Of a stretch of DNA of 64,000 bases, positions 26,845 through 34,694 are shown piece after piece. The notes under the pieces are model-generated. The model did no database searches. It saw nothing but the letters and a program-made list of their open reading frames with translations, and was not told the origin of the DNA. The first letter of the stretch is position 1. The number at the start of each line of letters is the position of its first letter. The stretch is from Amycolatopsis albispora (GTDB lineage: Bacteria > Actinomycetota > Actinomycetes > Mycobacteriales > Pseudonocardiaceae). The stretch lies in NCBI RefSeq assembly GCF_003312875.1, contig NZ_CP015163.1, forward strand, positions 8,680,001 to 8,744,000, in the 5' to 3' direction. The position numbers and the translations under genes are program-made.

Positions 26845-26849
26845 GCCGG

Positions 26850-27371
26850 ATGGGGTTCTTCAAGCGCCTGTTCGGCGACCGGCTGCCCGAGGACTTCGCG
26901 GGCGAGCTGGCCGCGGGTGAGGACGCGCTGGCCACCGCCAAGGTGACCGGCGGCGGGTACCTGGTGGTGACGCAGTTCGGCCTGTGGGTGCCCGAGGGCG
27001 GGGAACAGCGCCGCATCGGCTGGCACCTGATCAGCAAGGCGGCCTGGGCCGAAGGATCACTCACCGTGACCGAGGCCGAGGAAACCGGGCAGGCGGGTGG
27101 CGCCGTGCTGCTGACCGACCGCGCCCCGGTGCGGTTCGGCGTCGAGTCGCCGGGCAAGGTGCCGCCGATGGTGCGCCAGCGCGTCGACGGCTCGATCCGC
27201 GCGCGGCACCGGCAGGAGCTGCCGGGTGGCGGGGCTTGGTTCCTGCGGCGGAAGGTGCCGGGCACCGACGGCACCGTGCTGCAGGTCCGTGCCGATCCGG
27301 GGGTGGACGCGGACCTGGTGGCCGCCATCGCCGAGGACGCGGTGAAGAAGCTGGTGGATCCGGAGGCCTAG
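26850..27371 (+). CDS. Conserved actinobacterial protein downstream of dnaG
   Basis: The 173-residue protein begins MGFFKRLFGDRLPEDF and has a mostly beta-strand body (GGYLVVTQFGLWVPEG, RIGWHLISKAAWAEGSL, VRFGVESPGKVP) resembling a PH-like or Bact-PH fold, ending in a helix (VAAIAEDAVKKLVDP). No membrane segment is present. It starts 5 nt after dnaG and is probably co-transcribed with it. I do not recognise a function. Confidence 0.8.
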   Translation: MGFFKRLFGDRLPEDFAGELAAGEDALATAKVTGGGYLVVTQFGLWVPEGGEQRRIGWHLISKAAWAEGSLTVTEAEETGQAGGAVLLTDRAPVRFGVESPGKVPPMVRQRVDGSIRARHRQELPGGGAWFLRRKVPGTDGTVLQVRADPGVDADLVAAIAEDAVKKLVDPEA

Positions 27372-27374
27372 CAG

Positions 27375-27389
27375 TACAGTCGTACTGTA
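27375..27389. promoter_or_regulatory. 15-bp palindrome at the methyltransferase start
   Basis: TACAGTCGTACTGTA has perfect 6-base arms around CGT and ends on the A of the ATG start codon at 27389. It resembles a TetR- or Xre-type operator placed over a leaderless start. No regulator gene is adjacent. Confidence 0.5.
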
Positions 27390-28144
27390 TGTGGGATCCG
27401 GTGAAGTACCTCGACTACCAGGACGAACGCGCGCGCCCGTTCCACGAGCTGCTGGCCAGGGTCGGAGCCACCGAGCCGCGCCGGGTGGTCGACGCCGGGT
27501 GCGGGCCGGGGAACCTGACGCCCTCGCTGGCCGAGCGCTGGCCGGACGCGGTGGTGGAGGCGTTCGACAGCTCCCCCGAGATGATCGAGGCGGCGCGGGC
27601 CAACGGCGTCCAGGCGGACCTGGGCGACGTAGTGACTTGGCAGCCGCCCGCCGACACCGACGTGCTCATCACGAACGCCGTGTTGCAGTGGGTGCCCGCC
27701 CACCACGAAGTGCTCACCCGATGGGTGGACGCGCTGCCGTCCGGGGCGTGGCTCGCGATGCAGGTGCCCGGCAATTTCCGTGCGCCGTCGCACGCGCTGG
27801 TGCGCAAGCTGGTGGCGACCGCGCGCTGGTCGCGCTCGCTGGGCTTCCGCGAGGAGAACGTGGTCAGCGAGCCGCAGGAGTACGCGGAACTGCTGGCGGC
27901 GCGGGGTTGCGCTGTCGACGCCTGGGAGACCACCTACGTGCAGCGCCTGACCGGGGAGGACGCGGTGCTGGAGTGGATCACCGGCACGGTGCTGCGCCCG
28001 ATCAGGGCGGCGCTGGACGCGGCGGACTGGGCCCGGTTCCGGCACGAGCTGGGCTCGCTGCTGCGCGACGCCTACCCGCCGAACGCGGATGGCACCACGT
28101 GGTTCCCGTTCCGCCGCGTCTTCACCGTGGCGCGGGTGGGCTAG
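27389..28144 (+). CDS. Trans-aconitate 2-methyltransferase-like enzyme
   Basis: The 251-residue SAM-dependent methyltransferase opens with MWDPVKYLDYQDERARPF, typical of Tam enzymes. It has the SAM motif VVDAGCGPGNLTPSLAERWP and NAVLQWVPAHHEVL. Tam methylates trans-aconitate, a toxic by-product of the TCA cycle. The ATG at 27389 is immediately preceded by a palindrome and has no ribosome site, suggesting a leaderless, regulated transcript. Its end overlaps the convergent small membrane protein gene. Confidence 0.85.
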   Translation: MWDPVKYLDYQDERARPFHELLARVGATEPRRVVDAGCGPGNLTPSLAERWPDAVVEAFDSSPEMIEAARANGVQADLGDVVTWQPPADTDVLITNAVLQWVPAHHEVLTRWVDALPSGAWLAMQVPGNFRAPSHALVRKLVATARWSRSLGFREENVVSEPQEYAELLAARGCAVDAWETTYVQRLTGEDAVLEWITGTVLRPIRAALDAADWARFRHELGSLLRDAYPPNADGTTWFPFRRVFTVARVG

Positions 28145-28365
28145 CCCTGGTGCTCCCGCGCCCGGTGCCCGTTGGTGCTGTGGCTGGGTCGCTCGCCGAA
28201 CGGCAGCTTCTCGCCCACCTTGGCCCTGGCGATCCCGGCCGCGCCCTGCACGGCGGGGTGGTCGGCCAGCTTGCGGTAGGTGCGGACGATCTGCTCGTAA
28301 CGGCTGCGGCCGGCCCGCGCGCCGAGTACGTAGCCCACCGCCGCGCCCAGCAGGAACTTCTTCAT
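28141..28365 (-). CDS. Small YtxH-like membrane-associated protein
   Basis: This 74-residue protein starts MKKFLLGAAVGYVLGARAGRSRYEQI. That is a short glycine-rich membrane helix followed by a basic, amphipathic region, as in the YtxH-like proteins common in actinobacteria. I set the start at the ATG at 28365, since the longer open frame upstream crosses the tRNA and is not coding. Function unknown. Confidence 0.75.
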   Translation of the reverse strand: MKKFLLGAAVGYVLGARAGRSRYEQIVRTYRKLADHPAVQGAAGIARAKVGEKLPFGERPSHSTNGHRAREHQG

Positions 28366-28521
28366 CTCCGTGCGCCTCCCTGTAGCTCGCTCGGGTTCCA
28401 TTGTCCCCCAGCTCCCGGCGGCGGGCCGGGCGCGGACGGGGTGGGGGTGGGTGCGCGGGGCCGGATGGGCATGGGCTAGAGTTCTTCGTGTCAGGCCGGA
28501 GCGCTCCGGCCGGGCCAGTGA

Positions 28522-28594
28522 TCCCCTGTAGCTCAATTGGCAGAGCAGCCGGCTGTTAACCGGCAGGTTATTGGTTCGAGTCCAATCGGGGGAG
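28522..28594 (+). tRNA. tRNA-Asn (GTT)
   Basis: The 73 nt fold into a full cloverleaf. The acceptor stem TCCCCTG pairs with CGGGGGA (one G-T pair), the anticodon stem GCCGG/CCGGC closes the loop CTGTTAA with anticodon GTT at 28555-28557, and the T-arm ATTGG-TTCGAGT-CCAAT is intact. The CCA end is not encoded. A tyrosine recombinase remnant lies just downstream, so this tRNA was probably used as an attachment site. Confidence 0.97.
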
Positions 28595-28599
28595 CATCC

Positions 28600-28620
28600 G
28601 CCCAGGTCAACGACCTGGGC
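28600..28620 (+). terminator. Terminator hairpin of tRNA-Asn
   Basis: GCCCAGGTC, loop AAC, then GACCTGGGC forms a perfect 9-bp stem 5 nt after the tRNA, followed by the T-rich TTCGTTGTGT. This is a good intrinsic terminator. Confidence 0.8.
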
Positions 28621-28652
28621 TTCGTTGTGTGTACCCCCGGCGGAGTGCAGGA

Positions 28653-28886
28653 TCACACCACACTGTCGGCTATGGCCCCCGTGGGCAGGTTGGCTTCGTC
28701 GAGCACGGTGGCGACGGTCTTGCGGAAGACGTGGCTGGTGACCCAGCCGTAGCCGCACTCGGTGAAGGCTTCCTTGAGCCGGTGGATGACGTTGCTGGGA
28801 TCCAGCCACGCGGTGGCCGTCTCCACGATCGCGACGGCGATCAGCGGCGCCCCCGCGCGGCGTGCGACCAGTGCCAGCTGCGCGTC
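28653..28886 (-). pseudogene. C-terminal remnant of a tyrosine recombinase (phage/ICE integrase)
   Basis: Reading the minus strand to the stop at 28653 gives TAWLDPSNVIHRLKEAFTEC and then TSHVFRKTVATVLDEANLPT. This is the end of an integrase catalytic domain with the His-X-X-Arg box (HVFR). The fragment stops at SVV, before the catalytic Tyr, and its upstream part runs into the HD-domain gene in another frame. Its place beside tRNA-Asn marks the scar of an integrated element. Confidence 0.7.
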
Positions 28887-29884
28887 TGCCCGATCGCGGC
28901 GTGATCCGCCTCCGGATCGTTTCCGTCGATGCCGCGGCGGGCGACCACGCAGCGCCAGGGCAGCTGCCGCAACTGGTGGGCGGGCAGAGGTAACGGTTCG
29001 CTCTCGACGCAGGCGGTGTCGAGGTAGAGGTGGCGCAGTTCGTAGGGATGACCGTCGGTGTGGTCGGCGGGGTGGACGTCCCAGCCGAGTGGATCGCGCC
29101 GCAGTAGTCGCGCATCCGCTTGAGTGCGCGGGTCAGCAAGCAGCATGGCCCACAGTTCGTCATCCGTTGCCTCGGTGATGCCGTGGGTGGTGGCGCTGTC
29201 GCTGAGCAGCATGGTGGCCAGGCCGCGCAGCACGGCGGTGGGAACCACGTTTTCCCAGCTGCAGAGGTATTCCGCTTCACCGATTGCCAGCTCGGCGAGA
29301 TAATGGGCGGTGTCACCGTCGGTGTGCACCTCGCCGTCGATGAGCCGCAACCGGGCCAGCGTCTCCGGCGGTGACTCGCGTAGCCGCGCATGCGCACGGC
29401 CGCTGCGTATGAAGGATTCCAGGTGGTCCAGCTTCAGCACGCCTCGACGGCCACATAGCACGGAGGGCGCACTGCCTTCGACAGCGAGTACGTCCTCGAC
29501 GCGCACGCCGTATTCGGCCAGGATCGGTCCCAGCTCTCGAATGCGCTGGACTCCTAGCTCGTGGTGCGAGAGGCCTGCGACACCCTCGAACGTGTGGCTG
29601 AAGGGGAGGTGTCCGACGTCGTGCAACAGCGCGGCGAGCCTGGCTGGTTCATCGTTCGGGGCAAAGTGTGCCACCAATGACAACAGGCCGAGGCTGTGCT
29701 CCAACCGGGAATAGGTCTGGTGGGTGCTCACCACCGCGGCTCCGGCGTGAGCGACGAATTGCAACCGCCGTACCGGCCAGCACCGCAGCAACCGGCGCTC
29801 CAGCGGGGTCAAACGGAATTCCACCCGCCAGAGCGGGTCCGCGTAGAACTCGTCTCGGCCCAGAATTTCGGCTACCGCACGCAA
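28841..29884 (-). CDS. HD-domain phosphohydrolase
   Basis: The 347-residue protein carries an HD metal site: YSRLEHSLGLLSLVAHF, then LLHDVGHLPFSHTFEGV, then a downstream Asp. It resembles the dGTPase/SpoT-like HD hydrolases, but the substrate cannot be told. The start is a TTG at 29884, 10 nt after GAGG. The last 35 or so residues overlap the integrase remnant and may not be original. Third codon positions are less GC-rich than in the housekeeping genes, suggesting acquisition with the tRNA-linked island. Confidence 0.75.
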   Translation of the reverse strand: MRAVAEILGRDEFYADPLWRVEFRLTPLERRLLRCWPVRRLQFVAHAGAAVVSTHQTYSRLEHSLGLLSLVAHFAPNDEPARLAALLHDVGHLPFSHTFEGVAGLSHHELGVQRIRELGPILAEYGVRVEDVLAVEGSAPSVLCGRRGVLKLDHLESFIRSGRAHARLRESPPETLARLRLIDGEVHTDGDTAHYLAELAIGEAEYLCSWENVVPTAVLRGLATMLLSDSATTHGITEATDDELWAMLLADPRTQADARLLRRDPLGWDVHPADHTDGHPYELRHLYLDTACVESEPLPLPAHQLRQLPWRCVVARRGIDGNDPEADHAAIGQTRSWHWSHAARGRR

Positions 29885-29896
29885 TAACTCAATACC

Positions 29897-30061
29897 TCAC
29901 GATCGCTCATGGAGCAGGTTGGCAACCTCGGCTCGCAGGTTCGCGAGTCGCGACGCTGCGGCGGCTCGCGCTTCTTGGAGGGTTCCAGAAGGCCGGAAGT
30001 CTTTCGCCCGCAGTCGTACCCCGCCGAATTCGGGCACCGGTACCGTGTGCAGCCGGTCCAT
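29897..30061 (-). CDS. Small ORF upstream of the HD-domain gene, unknown
   Basis: This 54-residue frame opens with ATG at 30061 just after an in-frame TGA and ends 12 nt before the HD gene. The product begins MDRLHTVPVPEFGG and has an Ala/Arg/Leu-rich amphipathic helix (EARAAAASRLANLRAEVANL). It has no strong ribosome site, and its third-position GC is only about two thirds. It could be a small leader or antitoxin-like partner of the HD protein, or chance. Low confidence. Confidence 0.4.
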   Translation of the reverse strand: MDRLHTVPVPEFGGVRLRAKDFRPSGTLQEARAAAASRLANLRAEVANLLHERS

Positions 30062-30222
30062 GGTAGCGGCGCGGCGAGGTCAGCAGCGAGTACTGCCGCA
30101 TTCACGGTGCACAATCCCCGCCGAAACAGGCCGAATGATGTCGGCTGAGGGCATGAGCACCCGCCCAGGCTGAGGTAGTGCTCCATATCGAGGTTGCGGA
30201 CGCTGTGCTGGCCTCGGTCTTG

Positions 30223-31101
30223 TCACGCGGGTGCCAGGCTCAGCACGGCTTTGCCGTCGCCGACGGCCACGGCTTTGACCTCGAGTCCGTTCATGATCGT
30301 GGCGCGGCCGGTGTCCAGTGGCGAGGTCATCGAACCGCCGCTGACCTTCGCGCCGAGTTGCAGGACACCGTCGGCGATGGCGCGCACCCGGATGAGTTCG
30401 AAGCCGAACCGTTTCGGCGCGGGCACCTCGGCTCCGGCGGAGACCAGCACCTCGCACCGGCCGTCCGAGCAGGCGGAGAGCCTTTCGCCGTCCTTCGCCG
30501 CGGGTAGCTCGACGGGCGCGGTGGATGGCTTGCCCTCTTCCTTGGGCGGCTGGCACTTTTCGGCTTGCTGGTGTGCCTGCGCGACGGTGCCGTCGGTGGC
30601 CACCAGCGTGGGGAGGTCGAGTCCTTGCGGCCGCAGTGTCTTGAGTGCCTCGGTGGTCTCGGTGACGTACCCGCGCAACACGTCCTCGGCGGCGGTGTAC
30701 TGGCGTGAGTACTCGTCGACCTTGTTGCCCAGTTGCTCCGCCGCGGTGGTGTAGGCGTCGACGAGTTCCTTGCCGTGTGGGAACGTTTCCGGGGCGAGGG
30801 TGGTGCTCTGGTGCCTGATGCTGCTCAGCGAGGTGCTCACCGTGCTCAGGTAGGAGCTGAGGTCCATCGCGGTGAACTCGTCGCGCAGGTCCCGCGGCGG
30901 TTCCGGGGGCAGCAGGAACACCTTTGCTGCCTGGCAGAAGCGGTTCAGCCAGTCCACCTGGGCGGGGGTGGGCGGCGGCGCGGGCGGGCTCGGCGCGGGT
31001 GGCGGTGCGGCCGGTGGTGCCGCGGGCTCGTCCGGCGCCCCGCAGGCGGCGAGGCTGCACAGGATCAGGGCGGCGGCACCGAGCCGCAGAGCGTTCCGCA
31101 T
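30223..31101 (-). CDS. Secreted lipoprotein with Pro-rich linker, unknown function
   Basis: The 292-residue protein has a lipobox LAAC (Cys about residue 20), a Pro/Ala-rich spacer (residues 25-47), a helical region with WLNRFCQAAKVFLLP, and a C-terminal beta domain with a Cys pair (LSACSDGRCEVLV). The mature part resembles the extracytoplasmic portion of kinase-linked actinobacterial lipoproteins. It is followed on the same strand by no close gene. Exact function unknown. Confidence 0.8.
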   Translation of the reverse strand: MRNALRLGAAALILCSLAACGAPDEPAAPPAAPPPAPSPPAPPPTPAQVDWLNRFCQAAKVFLLPPEPPRDLRDEFTAMDLSSYLSTVSTSLSSIRHQSTTLAPETFPHGKELVDAYTTAAEQLGNKVDEYSRQYTAAEDVLRGYVTETTEALKTLRPQGLDLPTLVATDGTVAQAHQQAEKCQPPKEEGKPSTAPVELPAAKDGERLSACSDGRCEVLVSAGAEVPAPKRFGFELIRVRAIADGVLQLGAKVSGGSMTSPLDTGRATIMNGLEVKAVAVGDGKAVLSLAPA

Positions 31102-31176
31102 GCACCTGGTCTACGCGCGGGTGGTCCACCCGCCCTACATTTCCGGTACAGGGCGCGGCGGGTCACCAGCACCAAC

Positions 31177-31931
31177 TCAGGACAAGCCGTCGAGCAGGGC
31201 CAGATCCGGCGGCACCAGCGTGGTGGACAGGATCAGTTCCCGGAGCAGGTTGTCGTTGAGGGTGTTGCCGACCGGTTCCCCGACCTCCTCCCGCAACAGG
31301 CCGTGCACGCTGGCCGCGGACAGCCGCAGGCGGACGTCGGTGACGAGGTGCTCGACCCGCTTGACGCTCCAGTTCGCGTCCGGCTGCAACTCGGCGAGCA
31401 TCAGCGCGGCCTGCTGACGTGAGATCGGCTGCGGATTGGCGTCGTGGAGCAGATAACGCTGCCCCAGCACCACCAGCAGCAGCCGTTCGTCCGGTGAGAG
31501 CGGCCATTGCCTGGGCTGGTGGGTGACCGCGTCGGGCCGGACCGCGGGCTGGCCGCCGTCCTCGCCGGTGATGTACAGCTCGAGCAGGTGCTCGCGGTCG
31601 CGGGAGCCGCGGATGAACATCGGGGTGTAGCCGGTGGGCAGCGGCAGCGGATCCTCTCCGGGGAACAGCCACGTGGTCTTCGGCAGCCGGATGGGCAGCC
31701 TGCCGGTGTTGCTGACCCACCAGTGTGCCTCGCGCCGGACCAGCAGGCCGTGCTGGCGGCTGACCCGGGGATCGGTCTCACCGACGGGCAGGTCGACCTC
31801 GGTGCGGTTGCGGCCGAACCGGATGGTGCGCCCTTCCGCCGGGCCGGCGGTGATCCGGCCGGGACGGTGAGCGCGACGACGGTGCTCGCGGCCGCCGGCG
31901 GCACACCGCGGGCAAGGCTTTCGTGGCTCAT
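31177..31931 (-). pseudogene. FHA-domain protein with zinc-ribbon head, apparent frameshift
   Basis: A perfect GGAGG stands 6 nt before the ATG at 31931 (MSHES), but the meaningful frame from about 31917 onward is shifted by one base. That frame reads PCPRCAAGG (a zinc-ribbon knuckle), an FHA domain (IRFGRNRTEVDLPVGE, DPRVSRQHGLL), and a helical tail from MFIRGSRDREHLLEL to the stop at 31177. It has no start codon of its own before 31620. One missing base near 31917 (mutation or sequence error) explains this. FHA domains bind phospho-Thr, and a Ser/Thr kinase gene lies just upstream on the same strand. Confidence 0.75.
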
Positions 31932-31989
31932 TCCTGCCTCCTGCGTTCCCGTGACCGCCAGTCTGGCCGACCGTCAGGGGACCCCTCCC

Positions 31990-33741
31990 TCACCGCGGCA
32001 GCCGGGCGGCCGCGGCCTCGGCCAGGCCGATCGCGCGGGGGCAGTACTGGGCATCCGGGCGCGGGCCTTCGACGGTGAGCACCATCAGCTCGATGGTGGG
32101 GCCGGCGGGCCGACCGGCCGGTCGGTGGACGACGTGCACGGTGCACGCCTCGCTTTCGGCGTCGATGTGCGCTTCATGACCGGGGAACGGGATCGAATCG
32201 CCTTCGACGGGGGAGGTGCTGGAGTGCTGGTCGTACCGCAGCAGAACGCTGACCTGGTCCGCCGTGCTGTACCACCGGCAGCGCCAGCCGCCGAAGCCCC
32301 GCGCTCCGGCGGTGGCGTCGATGGCGGGATAGACGGCCAGTGCGGTGTTGTCGAGCAGCGCGCAGGCGTCGATGTGGGCCAGCGAACTGGGCGCCAGCGG
32401 TTGTTCGCGACGCGGGATCGGGCCGCGCTCGAGCACACCGCGCACCTGGTCCGCCGCCACCTTCGCGGTGACGCAGAGCTGGTCCTGGGGCTGGCTGCCC
32501 TTCGCCGCGACCTGGATGCCGAACCGCTCGTCCACCGGCACCTGCTGGGCGCATTCGTCGTCACCCGGCGGGCCTTCGTCCTCGTACAGTTCGCCGACGA
32601 CGGGATGTCGCTTGAGCCGCAGCAACTGCACCTCGATGTCGATCGCGGTCGCGGCATCCGCTCCGGGCGGCCCGAGGATCACGTCGCAGCGGTTGAAGTT
32701 GCCCAGCGCGCTGTGCAAGCGCGCCGGTACACCGAAGTGCGTGCTCAGCGCCTCCGGATCGACCAGGGCGCACGGCGCGACCGTGTGCTCGTCACCGACC
32801 AGATCCGCCGCCGGTTCGGTCTTCCAGAGCGTGGGCACCAGGGTGGTGGCGGAGATCGTCGCGGCGAGCACGAGCACCGCGAGCACCTGGACGTGACGGC
32901 GGCGCCACCACGGCGGGCGAACGACCCCGGCGGGTGGCGGGCCGATCCGGTCGGCACCGGCGATGGCCTCGAGCCGCTGTCGCACCTGGTCGGCGGTCGG
33001 CCGGCGAAGTGGTTGCGCGGCCAGCATTTCCGCCAGCACTGGCGCCAGCGGGCCCGCACGGGCGGAGCTTTCGACCTCACCTCGGCGGGCGCGTTCCAGC
33101 ACCTCGCCTGGTTCACCGGCGCCGAACGGCGGGACACCTTCGAGCGCGGTGAACAGCGTCGCGCCCAAGGAGAACACGTCTGACGCTTCGTCGGCCGGAT
33201 GCCCGCTCGCCACCTCTGGCGCGGCGTAAGCGGGCGTACCGCTGAAATTGCCGTCGTGGGTCCAGGTCACCTCGCGCCAGACGGAAATGCCGAAGTCGGT
33301 CAGCTTGGCCACGCCGTCTTCGGTGACCAGCACGTTGCCCGGCTTCACGTCGCGGTGCACGATCTTGCGCTGGTGCAGCGCGGCCAGCGCGGCGGCGATC
33401 TGCGCGCCCACCGTGGCCACCCACTCCGGTGGGCGCGGCCCGCACTCGGCCAGCACCCGGTCCAGGCTTTCCGCTGGCAGGTACTCCATCACCAGCCAGC
33501 AGCCATCCGCCTCCACCGTGTCGAAGATCGAGATCGCGTTCGGGTGCTGCACCTGCGCCGCTGTCTCGGCCTCCCGGCAGAACTGGATGCGGTCGGCCTC
33601 GCTGACCATGGCGTGCGGGCGCTTGAGCGCCACCGTGCGCTTGAGCTTGCGGTCGAAGGCGGTCCAGACCATGCCGCCGGCCCCGCCGCCTCGGACTTCC
33701 TCGAGTTGGTAACGCCCGTCGATCACGTCTCCCGTGCGCAC
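31990..33741 (-). CDS. Membrane Ser/Thr protein kinase (PknB-like)
   Basis: The 583-residue protein has a cytoplasmic kinase domain (residues 1-260) with a glycine loop, Lys40 (VALKRP), the catalytic HRDVKPGN (Asp131) and DFG (149-151). One membrane helix (about 284-304) is followed by an extracytoplasmic domain of about 270 residues with several Cys and DUF3558-like features (PCALVDPEALS, CALLDNTALAVYP). It would sense an external signal and phosphorylate cytosolic proteins, possibly the FHA protein encoded next to it. Confidence 0.92.
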   Translation of the reverse strand: MRTGDVIDGRYQLEEVRGGGAGGMVWTAFDRKLKRTVALKRPHAMVSEADRIQFCREAETAAQVQHPNAISIFDTVEADGCWLVMEYLPAESLDRVLAECGPRPPEWVATVGAQIAAALAALHQRKIVHRDVKPGNVLVTEDGVAKLTDFGISVWREVTWTHDGNFSGTPAYAAPEVASGHPADEASDVFSLGATLFTALEGVPPFGAGEPGEVLERARRGEVESSARAGPLAPVLAEMLAAQPLRRPTADQVRQRLEAIAGADRIGPPPAGVVRPPWWRRRHVQVLAVLVLAATISATTLVPTLWKTEPAADLVGDEHTVAPCALVDPEALSTHFGVPARLHSALGNFNRCDVILGPPGADAATAIDIEVQLLRLKRHPVVGELYEDEGPPGDDECAQQVPVDERFGIQVAAKGSQPQDQLCVTAKVAADQVRGVLERGPIPRREQPLAPSSLAHIDACALLDNTALAVYPAIDATAGARGFGGWRCRWYSTADQVSVLLRYDQHSSTSPVEGDSIPFPGHEAHIDAESEACTVHVVHRPAGRPAGPTIELMVLTVEGPRPDAQYCPRAIGLAEAAAARLPR

Positions 33742-33784
33742 GCAAGCCAGTGTAGCCAGCCCGCTGCGCTGCGTGAGCCCCTGA

Positions 33785-34561
33785 TCACGAGGGTCGATGG
33801 GTCACGGCGAGCCGGTGGATGATCACCTGCCCGAAGTTGCCGGGGTCGCAGGGCACGGATTTCGCGCAGTTGGCCTGGGTGTAGGCACCGGCCTTGAAAT
33901 AGGCGCCGTCGAAGGTGGCCGGCAGCGTCACCTTGTGCACGCCGTTGTAGTAGGCCTTGATCTTGCCGCCGCTCACTTCGAATTTCGCCTGGAACCTGGT
34001 GCCGAGCACGTAGTGGTCGTCGAGCAACGCGAAGTTCGGGTCGTCCCCGTTGGTGACGTAGAGCTTTTCCCCTTCGAGCCGGAAGACGGTGACGTCGTCC
34101 TGACCGTCGTGGATCTGGCCCGCGACCACGTGCGGCTTGTCGTTGGGCAGGTGCGTGATGGCCTGGTCGATCTCCATCGTGTGCGTTCCGGAGGTGGGGG
34201 ACCAGCTGACGGGCTGTGTGCCGCCGCGGGTCATCTCGTGCAGTTCGGACCGGGGATAGCTGCTGTTGGGTGTGGTCACCCCGTTGACCGCGCTGCGGAA
34301 CCGGACACCGTCGCAGGCCGCGGTGGGCACGAACCACGGGTCGAGCCCGTAGCGCTTGAGCTGGGGCTGCTGGACCTCCAGCGGCTGGGCTCCAGGCTGG
34401 TCCGGGTCGTCGACCGGCAGGGTGATCTTCCAGTTGCGCAGGTCCAGGACCTGCGCGGGGCGGGTGCAGGCGGGGGAGTTCTCCTGGGCGGTCGCCACCG
34501 GCACCAGGGCCAGCGTGGCCGCGCCGGCGAAAGCGCCGGCGAACAGTTTGATCGTCCGCAT
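33785..34561 (-). CDS. Secreted polysaccharide lyase family 7 (alginate lyase)
   Basis: The 258-residue enzyme has a Sec signal peptide (cut near ATA-Q, residue 26) and all three PL7 motifs: RSELHEM (104-110), QIH (149-151) and YFKAGAYTQ (221-229). These hold the catalytic Gln, His and Tyr. QIH rather than QVH points to a poly-guluronate preference. It cleaves alginate by beta-elimination outside the cell. A second PL7 enzyme is divergently encoded 134 bp away. Confidence 0.92.
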   Translation of the reverse strand: MRTIKLFAGAFAGAATLALVPVATAQENSPACTRPAQVLDLRNWKITLPVDDPDQPGAQPLEVQQPQLKRYGLDPWFVPTAACDGVRFRSAVNGVTTPNSSYPRSELHEMTRGGTQPVSWSPTSGTHTMEIDQAITHLPNDKPHVVAGQIHDGQDDVTVFRLEGEKLYVTNGDDPNFALLDDHYVLGTRFQAKFEVSGGKIKAYYNGVHKVTLPATFDGAYFKAGAYTQANCAKSVPCDPGNFGQVIIHRLAVTHRPS

Positions 34562-34614
34562 TCTTCTCCGATCGTGCTGGGCCCGTGTTGCCAGCGGAGG
34601 CTAGGTGATCGCTC

Positions 34615-34630
34615 GGGGGACCGGTCCCCC
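34615..34630. promoter_or_regulatory. 16-bp perfect palindrome between the two alginate lyase genes
   Basis: GGGGGACCGGTCCCCC lies in the 133-bp divergent promoter region. It is a candidate operator shared by both genes, for example for a LacI or GntR-type sugar regulator; no such gene is adjacent. Confidence 0.5.
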
Positions 34631-34694
34631 ACGGGGTTTGCCACCTTGGGCGCGTCATCGTTGTTCCTAGTTGTTCCGATCGAAGAGAGGCTCG

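Noticed and set aside
29872..30186. A 104-codon minus-strand frame
   Set aside because: It has no ribosome site, odd codon use and many Cys/Pro/Arg; the overlapping frame at 29897-30061 is the better candidate.
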